From: CAZQSL01 sp964595945
Lineage (GTDB): Bacteria; UBP15; UBA6099; JAJRTR01
Direction: 5' to 3'
Assembly (NCBI GenBank): GCA_964595945.1
Contig: CAZQSL010000001.1
Coordinates: 48,798-112,797 of the forward strand
Length of the DNA: 64,000 bases
This document shows, one piece after another, positions 33,212 to 42,759 of this stretch (within the stretch, counting starts at the first letter, position 1; every line of letters starts with the position of its first letter). The notes below the pieces were generated by a model. That model saw only the letters and a list, made by a program, of their open reading frames with translations, was not told where the DNA came from and did not search any database. A program made the position numbers and the translations under genes.

Positions 33212-35851
33212 ATGTCACAGATAGACTCCCAACTCAGCACCGGACTGTCAGGGCTCGACAGGATGATTACCGGACTGATCCCCGGCGACAACATCGTGTG
33301 GCATGCCGACACCGTCGACGAATACAAAATCTTCCTCGCTCCCTATCTCAAGAGCGCGCTCAATTCCGGCCGACGCCTTGTCTATTTCAGATTCGCTACA
33401 CATGACCCTCTCGTCAGCGACGCAGCAGGCGTCGAAATAGTGCGGCTCGATGTCGAAAACGGGTTTGAGAACTTCGTATCGGAAATCCACAAAATCGTCC
33501 GCGATGCGGGCCGCAACACGTCCTATGTGTTCGACTGCCTCTCCGACATAGCGCGGTACTGGCTGAGCGACAGGATGCTCGGCAACTTTTTCAAACTTAT
33601 CTGTCCCTATATCCTCGACATAGAAGCGATCGCGTACTTCTGCGTGCTGCGCGGCCGGCAAAGCGCCGACGCACTCGAACCCATCCGTGAAACGGCGCAG
33701 GTCGTAATCGACATTTTCCGCCACAGAGGAGCGCTATACCTCCTGCCGCAGAAAGTCCAGCGTCGACATTCCAGCACCATGTACATGCTCCACAAATGGG
33801 ACGGCATTTACTTCACGCCAGTCGCCGACAGTTCCACCATCTCCGAAGTGATGATGACAGTTTCCAGCTATTACCTCAATGAAAACAGCGACGAGTGGGG
33901 CTATGTCAATCAGGTGTTTCGCGATGCCGCCGCCGCGTGGGAAAAGACCGGGACCACGAAAAAAAACACCAAGGATGTAGCGCATCTCCTGCGGCAAATC
34001 CTCACTATCACCGTCTCGCGCGATCCGCGCATCATTGACCTTGCGTCAAAACATCTCACCATCGGCGATGTCCTCGACATCCGCAAACGTATGATCGGCA
34101 CCGGCCTCATCGGCGGCAAGGCCATCGGCATGCTCATCGCGGATGCCATCCTGCGAAACAGCGGACGCCAGTGGGACTCACTCCTCGAACGCCATGACTC
34201 ATTCTACGTTGGCTCCGATGTCTTCTATTCGTTCATCGTGCGCAACGGCATCTGGTTCATGCGCGAAAAGCAGAAAGACCCGGAATCATACCTTGACGGA
34301 GCAAAGGAAGCCCGCCAGCGGATACTCCTCGGCACTTTCCCCGCCGCGATCAGGGAGCAGTTCTCGAAGATGCTCGACTACTTCGGCCAGTCTCCCGTCA
34401 TCGTACGCTCAAGCAGCCTGCTCGAAGACAACTTCGACAACGCGTTTTCGGGAAAATATGAAAGCGTTTTCTGCGCCAATCAGGGCTCGCGCGAAAAGCG
34501 GCTCGAAGATTTCATATCCGCCGTCCTCACCATCTACGCCGGCACCATGGGCGAAAAAGCGCTCACCTACCGCGCCCACCGCGGCCTGCTCGCCTCCGAC
34601 GAACAGATGGCGCTGCTCGTGCAGCGCGTATCCGGCACAATGCACGACCGGCTGTTTTATCCTCACATCGCTGGCGTGGCATATTCATACAATCCATACG
34701 TATGGAGCGACCGCATCGACCCTGACGCCGGCATGCTGCGGCTCGTGTTCGGACTCGGCACCCGAGCCGTCGACCGCGTCGACGACGACTATACTCGCAT
34801 CGTCGCACTCAACGCACCCGAGGTCAGGCCCGAGTCAGGCCAATCAGGCATCAGGAAATACGCGCAGCACAAAATCGACCTTATCGATCTCGACTCCAAC
34901 CAGCTTGTCACCGCACAATTCCCCGACATCGCGGCCCGCAGCGCCGGGCTCAAACTCGAAATGTTCGCCTCGCGCGATCGCGAGGTCGAGCGCCGCGCGG
35001 CCGAAAACGGCATGCGCAACGTGTTCTCCTGGGTGCTCACCTTCAACAAACTCCTGCAGGAAACAGAATTCGTCCACAGAATGCGCGAAATCCTCCAAAC
35101 CCTCCGCGAATCCTATGGATGCAATGTCGATATCGAGTTTACGGCCAATTTCGACAGCGACAATAACTTTCGCATCAGCCTCGTACAATGCCGGCCTTTC
35201 ATGATCAAGGGCGACGGGCCCGCCAGCAGCCCGCCCGTTATCATCAAAAAAAAGGACCTCATCGTGCGCTCGTCAGGCGTCGTCATCGGTCGCAGCCGGT
35301 CGCTTTCCGTCGACTGGATAGTGTTCGTATCACCAGCGGCATACGGAGTGCTGCCGCGTGGCGACCGCTACGAAGTCGCACGACTGCTCGGCACCGTCAC
35401 TTCCGCGATTTCCCCGCAGAGAGACAAAAATATCGTCCTCATCGGCCCAGGCAGATGGGGCTCGTCCATGCCCGAACTCGGCATCCCCGCCACTTTTTCC
35501 GAAATCCGCCGCGCCTCAGTCCTCTGCGAAGTCGTAGCCATGAACAGCAATCTCGTCCCCGAAGTCTCCCTCGGCACTCATTTCTTCAATGACCTTGTCG
35601 AAACCGACATACTCTACCTCGCACTCTTCCCCAATTCGCCCAATAACACAATCAACGAAGCTTTTTTCACCGGCGCGCACAACAGTCTCCTCGAAATATC
35701 TCCAGCGGCCACGCATCTTGGCGATGTCGTCAAGGTCATCGATATCCCCAGAGCCACCGGCGGTCGTACTCTCTGTCTCCACGCTAATGTTTTCAATCAG
35801 GAAGTCATAACTTACATCGACGCCGCTGACCGGTCGCGCACACAGAAATGA
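33212..35851 (+). CDS. Degenerate KaiC-like domain fused to PEP synthase/PPDK N-terminal ATP-grasp domain
   Basis: The protein has 879 residues. Residues ~8-230 resemble a KaiC/RecA-like domain (LSTGLSGLDRMITGLIPGD), but the P-loop position reads NIVWHADTVDEYK, without a GxxGxGK[ST] motif, so ATP binding there is unlikely. From ~residue 295 an ATP-grasp PEP/pyruvate-binding domain follows: IGTGLIGGKAIGMLIADAI, PVIVRSSSLLEDNFDNAFSG and YTRIVALN. The phospho-His swivelling domain and the PEP-binding barrel of PEP synthase are absent. A C-terminal ~160-residue region with LIGPGRWGSSMPELGIP is typical of this less-studied PEP/pyruvate-binding family. So phosphoenolpyruvate synthesis should not be assigned; a nucleotidyl- or phosphotransfer role is possible. 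ATG 33212 follows GAGGT. It lies 83 bases after gdhA. Confidence 0.8.
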   Translation: MSQIDSQLSTGLSGLDRMITGLIPGDNIVWHADTVDEYKIFLAPYLKSALNSGRRLVYFRFATHDPLVSDAAGVEIVRLDVENGFENFVSEIHKIVRDAGRNTSYVFDCLSDIARYWLSDRMLGNFFKLICPYILDIEAIAYFCVLRGRQSADALEPIRETAQVVIDIFRHRGALYLLPQKVQRRHSSTMYMLHKWDGIYFTPVADSSTISEVMMTVSSYYLNENSDEWGYVNQVFRDAAAAWEKTGTTKKNTKDVAHLLRQILTITVSRDPRIIDLASKHLTIGDVLDIRKRMIGTGLIGGKAIGMLIADAILRNSGRQWDSLLERHDSFYVGSDVFYSFIVRNGIWFMREKQKDPESYLDGAKEARQRILLGTFPAAIREQFSKMLDYFGQSPVIVRSSSLLEDNFDNAFSGKYESVFCANQGSREKRLEDFISAVLTIYAGTMGEKALTYRAHRGLLASDEQMALLVQRVSGTMHDRLFYPHIAGVAYSYNPYVWSDRIDPDAGMLRLVFGLGTRAVDRVDDDYTRIVALNAPEVRPESGQSGIRKYAQHKIDLIDLDSNQLVTAQFPDIAARSAGLKLEMFASRDREVERRAAENGMRNVFSWVLTFNKLLQETEFVHRMREILQTLRESYGCNVDIEFTANFDSDNNFRISLVQCRPFMIKGDGPASSPPVIIKKKDLIVRSSGVVIGRSRSLSVDWIVFVSPAAYGVLPRGDRYEVARLLGTVTSAISPQRDKNIVLIGPGRWGSSMPELGIPATFSEIRRASVLCEVVAMNSNLVPEVSLGTHFFNDLVETDILYLALFPNSPNNTINEAFFTGAHNSLLEISPAATHLGDVVKVIDIPRATGGRTLCLHANVFNQEVITYIDAADRSRTQK

Positions 35852-35907
35852 CGATTGCACGGCACGCCCCAGCTATCCAATTCTATACTCACCTTGTCAA
35901 AAAGTGC

Positions 35908-35936
35908 TTGACAGCCGAAAGAAACGGTGCATAAAT
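35908..35936 (+). promoter_or_regulatory. Consensus-like promoter upstream of a decayed reading frame
   Basis: A perfect TTGACA (35908-35913) is 17 bases from ATAAAT (35931-35936), or 16 from CATAAA. It precedes a ribosome-binding site (AAGGAGGA) and a short frame that no longer encodes a full protein. Confidence 0.5.
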
Positions 35937-35947
35937 GAGAAGGAGGA

Positions 35948-36239
35948 ATGATGAAAATCAGCAGGAGCGAACACCATGCCACTCATCACATAGTTTCCGA
36001 AAGGCGTCAGCGCACAGCGGACAAGTTCAGCAAAGTAACAGCAAACGCTACAGCACAGACAATATCACACCTGTAGTCGTCGGCGTGTAGAGCCCCATTA
36101 TCGGTAACGGCTTCAACGAATACTACTCGCTTTTCAGACGTACAACTTCCTGCCAGACGACATCCAAACCGCAAAGTCCGGTATTATGAGAATGGTTCAC
36201 TTGGAGATGGAACTGCGACAACCAGAACAACGCCTGTAA
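35948..36239 (+). pseudogene. Probable decayed small gene in three frames
   Basis: AAGGAGGA precedes ATG 35948/35951, which opens a frame of about 42 residues (start MKISRSEHHATHHIVSERR) ended by TAG at 36074. Coding-like sequence then continues in a second frame (SPIIGNGFNEYYSLF, 36091-36135) and a third (YNFLPDDIQTAKSGIMRMV, from 36141) down to TAA 36237-36239. A promoter-like pair lies directly upstream. I read this as a gene of about 95 codons broken by at least one nonsense and one or two frameshift changes. I cannot identify the ancestral product. It might instead be a genuine 42-residue peptide. Confidence 0.4.
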
Positions 36240-36286
36240 CAATAATTGGATTCTATCTATACGATAAATTATTTAAATTTGCCTAC

Positions 36287-36350
36287 CGGAGAAACCTTAT
36301 TCGAGAAAAAGGTTTCTCCGCACCTCTTCCCAAAAGCTTTATATGATTAA
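36287..36350 (+). repeat. Structured hairpin repeat, copy 4
   Basis: CGGAGAAACCTT (36287-36298) pairs with AAGGTTTCTCCG (36309-36320). It is followed by CACCTCTTCCCAAAAGCTTT and then ATATGATT, the tail shared with 28203-28262. It is the fourth member of the hairpin family. Confidence 0.75.
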
Positions 36351-36390
36351 CTTTTCTCCAAGTTACCGTTTCATTGTGCTACCCACAGCG

Positions 36391-36425
36391 GTAGGTAATT
36401 TCTATTGATATTCAGTATATTCCAA
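36391..36425. repeat. Solo inverted end of the 7684/15661 element
   Basis: Read on the minus strand, it contains GAATATACTGAATATCAATA then GAAATT, identical over 26 bases to the left end of the element at 7684. No second end is found nearby, so it is a fragment. The rest of the gap to 36553 holds only a 16-codon frame with an AGGAGG site at 36430-36435. Confidence 0.65.
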
Positions 36426-36553
36426 TATTAGGAGGAACATCAATGAAAACGCAGGGAACCAGGCATCCATATCGGATGATCCTTTGTTCATAAAGGAGGC
36501 GTTCAGACGGCAGGATTAGGGATTTGCACAAAGTCTGAATTGGTGGAGCAATA

Positions 36554-37828
36554 TTACAGCAGTCCGTGGCGTATGATCATAAATCCGGTGTACAGCTGAT
36601 TGTGAGCGGTCAGCAGGAACCAGACGAATGTGAACGCGAGCATCAACTTGTCGAGCACGGCAGTGCGGTGAGTGAGCGCGATGTATGACGTGATGACAAA
36701 AAAATCAGTGAAGACGCGGATGTAGGTGGTGGTGTCCTTCCATACGGTGCTGAGTGTGAAAAACATGACGGCAAAAATCAGCCACGAAATGTGAAACGGT
36801 GATGAAAACCTGTCCCTGATCCCATAGTACAGCCCCGCTCCGAAGATCATGGCAAGCCCTGCCATGTGCGTATAGTCCACGAGGCCGAAGATGTCGCTTG
36901 CGCGAATATGCCATCTGATGTATTCCACAAAACCGGACATCGGCGCGCCTACATTGGCATCGCCGCTCGCGAGGATCGGGAATTCACCCCAATTTAGGCG
37001 CATGATTATCTGTATCGTTGCAAAACACGCGAACGGCAGGAGCGACCACACGAACTGCTTTTTGTCGAGTCCGCGCCTGAACACAAATTTTATGATCTGA
37101 AATCCCGTAATGCCCATTGCCACGATCAGCATTGGCTCTCGTGTCAGCACCGCGAGCGAGAGAGTCACTGAGGCGTGAGGCCACTTTTTACGATGGTAGA
37201 AAATAAGGCTTGAGACAAGGAACATCGTTGCCATCGGCTCGCACAGATCACGCTCGAAACAGAATATCAATCCGGGATAGAGCGAAAACAGAATGCCCCA
37301 TGCCGGCTCGCGGCCGAGCATGGCGGCAAGGCGCGCGCCGAGCCACGCGAGCATCACGAGCGCGGCAAAATTGACTACTATCAGCATTGCCGGCACATAT
37401 CGCCAGTTGCCGCCGAGCGACGCGGCCCACACGGTCAGCGGATAGACGATGCGCTGATGACGCAGTGACGGGCAGTCGATGGTTACGCCATGATCTGTCG
37501 CCTTGCTGGTGAAAGGGTCAAGTGCGAGACGGTAGTAAAACTCGCCGTCGTAGCCGTCGCTCTGTCTGATAACGGTGACGTTGGGTGCGATTTTCGCCCT
37601 GTTGCCGTACACATCGCCAATGTTGATAAATCCTGAAAGGTCATAGCGATAATTGAAAAACGTAAGCGCGAAGAACGTACCCCATATTATTGCGGCAAGT
37701 ATTGCCATCGCGCCGGGACTTATGCCTGATCTGAGGTTCGTTTTCGTTTCCAGTTTGGTAGTTCCTCGATGAGTATTTGCCCGCCGTCGAGATTCCAGAT
37801 GAATCCGGGACACGATCCGGCCATGCAA
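36554..37828 (-). CDS. Integral membrane protein, GT-C glycosyltransferase-like
   Basis: This 424-residue protein has about 9-11 hydrophobic helices. Between helices 1 and 2 is an extracytoplasmic loop with DGYDGEFYYRLALDPF and then RIVYPLTVW, a pattern I associate with GT-C-type integral membrane glycosyltransferases that use lipid-linked sugars. No catalytic residue is proven. The start is uncertain: ATG 37828 lies 7 bases after the alpha-mannosidase stop and lacks a good ribosome-binding site, and the first ~40 residues are hydrophilic, so a later start (for example Met 41) is possible. Close spacing suggests co-transcription with the mannosidase. Function is inferred. Confidence 0.65.
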   Translation of the reverse strand: MHGRIVSRIHLESRRRANTHRGTTKLETKTNLRSGISPGAMAILAAIIWGTFFALTFFNYRYDLSGFINIGDVYGNRAKIAPNVTVIRQSDGYDGEFYYRLALDPFTSKATDHGVTIDCPSLRHQRIVYPLTVWAASLGGNWRYVPAMLIVVNFAALVMLAWLGARLAAMLGREPAWGILFSLYPGLIFCFERDLCEPMATMFLVSSLIFYHRKKWPHASVTLSLAVLTREPMLIVAMGITGFQIIKFVFRRGLDKKQFVWSLLPFACFATIQIIMRLNWGEFPILASGDANVGAPMSGFVEYIRWHIRASDIFGLVDYTHMAGLAMIFGAGLYYGIRDRFSSPFHISWLIFAVMFFTLSTVWKDTTTYIRVFTDFFVITSYIALTHRTAVLDKLMLAFTFVWFLLTAHNQLYTGFMIIRHGLL

Positions 37829-37835
37829 GCATTCG

Positions 37836-40800
37836 TTATTTATAGCTTACCTTAATAGTCTTTATCTCGAAATGACCGACAGGGATCGTAAGCGTGTTGC
37901 CGGAGATTTTGATGGCGGCTGGCTGCCAGTCGGGTTTCTGCTCGATGAGATTGACCTCTACGGCAGACGCGACGGGTGCGGGGAGAGTAATGGTGGCGAT
38001 CGAGTCTTTGCCGGTAGACTCGAAGAGCCGGATAATGGCGCCATCGTCGTCCTCCGCCTTTTTGAGGGCAGTGAGTACGATGTTCGCGGGAGTTGCGCCG
38101 AAGAATGATTTTGCGGGGGGGAGCGTGCCGGCGTGGTTTTCGCTGATGCGGTAGATGGCAGGGTAATTGAAAGCGTAGGCCTGCTGATGGGTGCCGGCGT
38201 CGCGCCAGTCGGATTTGTGGGGGAAGAGCGCATATTTGAAAGTGTGTTTGCCACGGTCGGCCACGGGGTCGGGTTCGGTGGGAGCGCGGAGGACAGTCAT
38301 GCGCATGATGTTGTCCTTGATGTCGAATCCGTATTTGCCGTTGTTGAGCAGGCTCACTCCGAAGGCTGCGGCCGGGTCGGTATAGTCGATCCATTTGATA
38401 GCGGAGACTTCATATTTCGCGCGGTCGGCATCGGTGAGGGAGACTGTGCGGCGCTCGATAGCGGCGTAGGGAATGTCATACCACGCGGTTTCGCTCTGGA
38501 GATTGAGATCGAAGGCGAGTTTTGTGACGACGTGATCCTCATGCCAGTCGGCGTCGATGCGGCCTTCGATGATGGGGAGTCCGGAGTAAAGGGAAACGTA
38601 TTGTGTGAAAGTCGATTTGGCGGTGCCGGTGGTGAATCGGAAGGTGGAGCGCACGGGACCGTTTTCGATGATGGCGGGAGCGGATTTTGTCGTGAGCGGG
38701 ATTTCGGGGCCGAAGGCGAGTTCCCACGCGTCATACTGCGCGGGCCGGTCGGTGAAGAGCTGTAGGTAGTTGGCGGATTTGCCTGGGGCGATGATTTCGC
38801 GCCGTGATTTTTTGTCGATGATCGAAGTGATGGCGCCGGATGTCTGGTCAAAGGTGAGGCGGAAGTAGTCGTTTTCGATGACATTGGGAGATGGCGCCGC
38901 AATGCCGGTTGCGGGTTTTGCGCCTTTGGGGGCGTTGGTGATGCGGTAGACGGCATAGCCGCCGGCCGGTATGTTGCGTGCGACGAATACCAGATTTTTG
39001 TCGGGAGGATTGACTATCTGGAATTGCGATGGCACGGGATTGCCTCTATCGTCGAGGATGATCGGGTTTTCGGGCAGGGAGTAAGTCCAGGGGATTTCCA
39101 TTACCGAGTCGCGGGGAAATGACAGGGGATTGTGGATGACGAGGGGCGTACCATTGCCTGTGGTGTCAATATGAGACTCGATGGTGGCGAGTGATTCGGC
39201 GATTACGGAGCCGAGTGTCTGCTGCTGGATGGCATAATCCCTGTCGGCATCCCTGTATACAGAATTGATGCTCGAGCCGGGGAGAATGTCGTGGAACTGG
39301 TTGAAGAGGATCGTGTGCCATCCGTCGAGGATGCGTGATGAAGGATAGGGAAGTGAGAAGAGCGTGGATGCGACCGAAGCGAATTTCTCGCCTTCCTCCT
39401 GAAGGATTTCGCCTATGCGGTTGTTGCGTTTCGTGTCTGACTGAGTGGTGTAAGTGCCGCGGTGGAATTCGAGGTAGAGTTCGTCTTTCCAGACCGGGAA
39501 CTGCTGTTGTTTCGCGAGCTGGGCGAGATGATCGAAGTAATCTTCGGCGGTGGTGAATCTGATGTTGGGGAAAATGTCATTGTCCCTGAGCGAAAACGCG
39601 CGGTTGAGATGTGTGCGGGTGACAGCGCCTCCGTGGTCGCCGACGCCGAATATCATAAGGTTCTCCGGCACATTGTGGTGGTCAAGGACTGTCTTGAGCT
39701 GAGTGAGCATATTGCGCGAGTTGTTGTCTTCGCAGTAGCTGCCGACTGGAAAATACGTCAGGACGCGCGAACCGTCGGGGCCTTCCCACCAGAAGATGTT
39801 GTAGGGAAATTTCGTGGTGTCATTCCAGTTGATCTTCTGCGTGAGAAATCCGCTGATGCCAGAGCGGCGGAGTATCTGAGGGAGTCCGAGGTTGTAGCCG
39901 AATGAGTCGGGTGTCCAGCCGATCCTGACGTCTTTGCCGAATCGTGACTGGAAATAGCGTTTGCCATAGAGATATTGCCGCACGTAGGCTTCGCCCGATG
40001 GGACGTTGCCGTCATGCTCGACCCACGCGCCGCCGACTGCTTCCCAGCGGTTTTCGGCTATTCGCTTTTTGATGCCGTCGAATGTATGCGGGTAGTCGTG
40101 CTCCATCCATGCGTATCCATGCGCCTGGCCGGCGTTGAAGATAAATTCGGGATACTCATCCATAAGGTTGAGTACCGTGTTGGAAGTGTTGAGCCATACG
40201 TCCTCGCCTTCGTGTTTGTCCCAGAGCCACGCGAGGTCGATGTGGGAGTATCCGATGAGGTAGATGGTGTATTTTTTTGCGACTTCCCTGAAGGGCAGGA
40301 GCAGCTTGCCGGCTTCGTCAAGTGATTTGACAAAGGCGGATTCGTCGGTCACGCGAGCCTTGAGATCGACGAGCGCGGCGGACTGGTCGAGCAGCGATTT
40401 CCATTTTTCCGGGTCGGGCGTGAGTGTAAGCAGTGCTTCGACGGCGCGAACCTTGTCGATATACTCGTTGGCGCGGCGGCCTGAGTCATCCATCGATGTA
40501 AATGATATGTACGCGTTGCGGAATAGTCCGATGTCTCGCTGATTGTCGACTCGCAGCACGATTACATATTCTTCGCCGGGATTAGCGTTTGAGGTGAGTA
40601 TGGCATCGCCGCCCTCATGGCGGAAATAACCTCCGAAATTGCCGTTGACGTAGATCGAGCCTGGTGGTGACATGGCAATGTTGACGAGCACTTTTGCCCC
40701 TTTTGTGGAGCGGCCGCCAATGGTTTCTGGGATTTTGTATGAAGTGCGGAACCAGCGTACGCCCTGATCTTTCCACATGAATCCGTTGTTGGGCACGGTA

Positions 40801-41012
40801 CGCCATCCCTGCGGTTCATAGTTGGGATCGGTGACATGCATGTCGGCTGTCATCGTCGATTTCCATTTGGGCAGATTGATTTCGTAGGCGCTCCGGGCTT
40901 CAGAAAGCGCGGTGATGACATCCTGATACTTCGGAGCCTGTTCGGCTGCGTGTACCGGCATGGCAAATGCCATCAGGAACAACGCCGCGCGGATTGTCCG
41001 GAATAGTTTCAT
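37836..41012 (-). CDS. Exported GH38 alpha-mannosidase
   Basis: The protein has 1058 residues. The signal peptide is TIRAALFLMAFAMPVHA. An N-terminal galactose-binding-like beta domain (residues ~40-170) precedes the GH38 catalytic domain. IYLIGYSHIDLAWLWDKHEG supplies metal-binding His and Asp residues, WTPDSFGYNLGLPQIL holds the nucleophile Asp, and FHDILPGSSI also fits the family. Mannosidase-specific middle and C-terminal beta domains follow. It should cleave alpha-mannosidic bonds in the periplasm or outside. GGAG lies 10 bases before ATG 41012. An extended -10 promoter is at 41078-41086. A GPH-type sugar symporter gene lies upstream and a GT-C-like gene follows, suggesting a mannose-glycan locus. 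Confidence 0.95.
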   Translation of the reverse strand: MKLFRTIRAALFLMAFAMPVHAAEQAPKYQDVITALSEARSAYEINLPKWKSTMTADMHVTDPNYEPQGWRTVPNNGFMWKDQGVRWFRTSYKIPETIGGRSTKGAKVLVNIAMSPPGSIYVNGNFGGYFRHEGGDAILTSNANPGEEYVIVLRVDNQRDIGLFRNAYISFTSMDDSGRRANEYIDKVRAVEALLTLTPDPEKWKSLLDQSAALVDLKARVTDESAFVKSLDEAGKLLLPFREVAKKYTIYLIGYSHIDLAWLWDKHEGEDVWLNTSNTVLNLMDEYPEFIFNAGQAHGYAWMEHDYPHTFDGIKKRIAENRWEAVGGAWVEHDGNVPSGEAYVRQYLYGKRYFQSRFGKDVRIGWTPDSFGYNLGLPQILRRSGISGFLTQKINWNDTTKFPYNIFWWEGPDGSRVLTYFPVGSYCEDNNSRNMLTQLKTVLDHHNVPENLMIFGVGDHGGAVTRTHLNRAFSLRDNDIFPNIRFTTAEDYFDHLAQLAKQQQFPVWKDELYLEFHRGTYTTQSDTKRNNRIGEILQEEGEKFASVASTLFSLPYPSSRILDGWHTILFNQFHDILPGSSINSVYRDADRDYAIQQQTLGSVIAESLATIESHIDTTGNGTPLVIHNPLSFPRDSVMEIPWTYSLPENPIILDDRGNPVPSQFQIVNPPDKNLVFVARNIPAGGYAVYRITNAPKGAKPATGIAAPSPNVIENDYFRLTFDQTSGAITSIIDKKSRREIIAPGKSANYLQLFTDRPAQYDAWELAFGPEIPLTTKSAPAIIENGPVRSTFRFTTGTAKSTFTQYVSLYSGLPIIEGRIDADWHEDHVVTKLAFDLNLQSETAWYDIPYAAIERRTVSLTDADRAKYEVSAIKWIDYTDPAAAFGVSLLNNGKYGFDIKDNIMRMTVLRAPTEPDPVADRGKHTFKYALFPHKSDWRDAGTHQQAYAFNYPAIYRISENHAGTLPPAKSFFGATPANIVLTALKKAEDDDGAIIRLFESTGKDSIATITLPAPVASAVEVNLIEQKPDWQPAAIKISGNTLTIPVGHFEIKTIKVSYK

Positions 41013-41077
41013 TGACTCAGCACTCCTTCATGATACTTCATCAGTTGTACTAACTGCGTGAGGCTTGATTTACAGCC

Positions 41078-41086
41078 ATTATACCA
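41078..41086 (-). promoter_or_regulatory. Extended -10 promoter of the alpha-mannosidase gene
   Basis: On the minus strand TGGTATAAT (41086-41078) fits an extended -10, about 66 bases before ATG 41012. It is the same form as the one at 26370-26378. It directly follows the symporter terminator. Confidence 0.5.
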
Positions 41087-41098
41087 CGGGGCAACTGT

Positions 41099-41134
41099 CG
41101 AAAAAGGGCGGCAAAATGAAATCGCCGCCCTTTG
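41099..41134 (-). terminator. Rho-independent terminator after the GPH symporter gene
   Basis: On the minus strand AAAGGGCGGC (41133-41124) pairs with GCCGCCCTTT (41112-41103), followed by more Ts. It lies 29 bases after the symporter stop, so the mannosidase is separately transcribed. Confidence 0.8.
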
Positions 41135-41162
41135 GGGAAAGCGTATCAGAGAGCCGGAAAGA

Positions 41163-42611
41163 TCACTTCCGTGCGCCTTTTTTCGCAAGCATCATCTCCG
41201 CGTGCTTGTTGAGGTCCTTGGGGAAGATGAGAAATGCAATAACACCGGTAAGCGCGAAAAAAGCGCCGACGAGTCCCGTGAGCTGTATGCCCAGAGGATG
41301 CTCGATGCTGAATCCGTAGATGTTGAACATCTGTGTCATCAGAAGCGATGAAATCCCGAGATTGACCTTCTGGAAAAATCCCTGAGTGCCGAAGTAGATG
41401 GCTTCGCGGCGAAGCCCGGTGAATTTTTCGTCGTAGTCTGTCAGGTCGGCTACGAGCGCGTTGGGCACGATGAAGAGGCTGCCGAGCGGTATGCCGATCA
41501 GAGCGATGATCATGTAGCCGAAAATGACGGGGCTTTTGGGGATTGCGTGCAGCCCGAGTGCCGTTACTCCTTGATTGACGAAGTCGATGAATGCGTAGAA
41601 TCTGATTGTTTCGAGCGGTTTTTCCATGCCGAAGAAGTAAATTGTCGGCAGAAGTACGAGGAACATCAGGAGTGACATCAGCATGAGTACTCGTTTGCTG
41701 ATGACGCGTGACAGGGCGTTGATGAGGAAGATCGACAGGAAGGCGACTCCGAGCGCGAGTGCGAAAAATATGGTCGACTGTTCCTTGGGAAGCTTGAGAA
41801 GGGCCGTGACATAATATGGCACGCAGGTAGTGATGATGTTGAATCCGAACCAGAAGCTCAGATTGCCGATGAGATAAATGACATAGGGCGTGTTTTTCAG
41901 GGTGGAGACAATGGTCTCCGTGACGCTCAGATGCGATGGCTCGGCGACGCAGTATTTCTTTTCGTCAATGCCAATGACCGGCAGGTAAAACGTGATCGCC
42001 GCGAGTATCGCCATGAAAACCGCCATGCCGCCGTATCCGAATTTTTCGATCAGCATGGGCGACATCACCATGCCGATGACTGTGCCGATCAGCATCAGGA
42101 TACCCTGCATGGATGTCAGATTGATGCGGTCTTCGGGTGTGCGGGTGAGCTCCGGCAGCAGCCCGAGATATGGGCACACATAGAAGGAAAAGAAGAAGAA
42201 AAACGTCGAGAGCATCACCGCGAGATAGACCGTGTTGAGGATATGTACATGGTTGACGGGCGGGAAAAACATAAGCGCAAGCGATGTGGCGAGCGGTATG
42301 CCGCCGTAAAGCATGAATGGCATCCTGCGTCCGCGCCGCGAACCGCACTTGTCCGAAAAATATGCCACCCCGGGATCGATGAACGTGTCAAGTGTGCGCC
42401 CCAGCAGGAAGATAAATCCTACGACTTTTACTGGCACAAGCTCGACCATCCCCTGAGTGCCTGCCGGCGGCGCGTAGAAAAACATCAGCCATGTCGCCAT
42501 GACTCTGTCCACTATCGAAATCCCGACGTTGCCGAGTGAATATAATACCTGATTGCCAAACGGCAACCGCGGCGGCGCCGCCTGTGTGTTTCCCTGTCCC
42601 TTTTCAGCCAT
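41163..42611 (-). CDS. GPH-family sugar (glycoside/pentoside/hexuronide) symporter
   Basis: This 482-residue protein has about twelve hydrophobic helices. The N-terminal region FLLGRTLDTFIDPGVAYFSD and CGSRRGRRMPFMLYGGIPLA match the GPH:cation symporter family, with the Asp-rich segment and the charged loop between helices 2 and 3. LPELTRTPEDRINLTSMQG is also a family signature. Such proteins import glycosides or oligosaccharides with Na+ or H+. The location beside an alpha-mannosidase suggests mannosides as substrate, but this is inference. ATG 42611 follows GAGG 8 bases upstream; the frame is open to 42635. Confidence 0.88.
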   Translation of the reverse strand: MAEKGQGNTQAAPPRLPFGNQVLYSLGNVGISIVDRVMATWLMFFYAPPAGTQGMVELVPVKVVGFIFLLGRTLDTFIDPGVAYFSDKCGSRRGRRMPFMLYGGIPLATSLALMFFPPVNHVHILNTVYLAVMLSTFFFFFSFYVCPYLGLLPELTRTPEDRINLTSMQGILMLIGTVIGMVMSPMLIEKFGYGGMAVFMAILAAITFYLPVIGIDEKKYCVAEPSHLSVTETIVSTLKNTPYVIYLIGNLSFWFGFNIITTCVPYYVTALLKLPKEQSTIFFALALGVAFLSIFLINALSRVISKRVLMLMSLLMFLVLLPTIYFFGMEKPLETIRFYAFIDFVNQGVTALGLHAIPKSPVIFGYMIIALIGIPLGSLFIVPNALVADLTDYDEKFTGLRREAIYFGTQGFFQKVNLGISSLLMTQMFNIYGFSIEHPLGIQLTGLVGAFFALTGVIAFLIFPKDLNKHAEMMLAKKGARK

Positions 42612-42759
42612 TTCAAGCCCTCGCATTATTGTCATGTTTTATATTCATCAATGCAGTCCAAGCTATTCTATCACAAGCAAAGCACATTAGAAACAGCAAA
42701 AAACGCCTGAGCCATAAAAGCCTTCGAAATGGAGCCGGCGCCGGGAAATGACAGGCAAG

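Noticed and set aside
36443..36493. 16-codon frame after an AGGAGG site in the repeat gap
   Set aside because: Too short to support; probably chance or remnant sequence.
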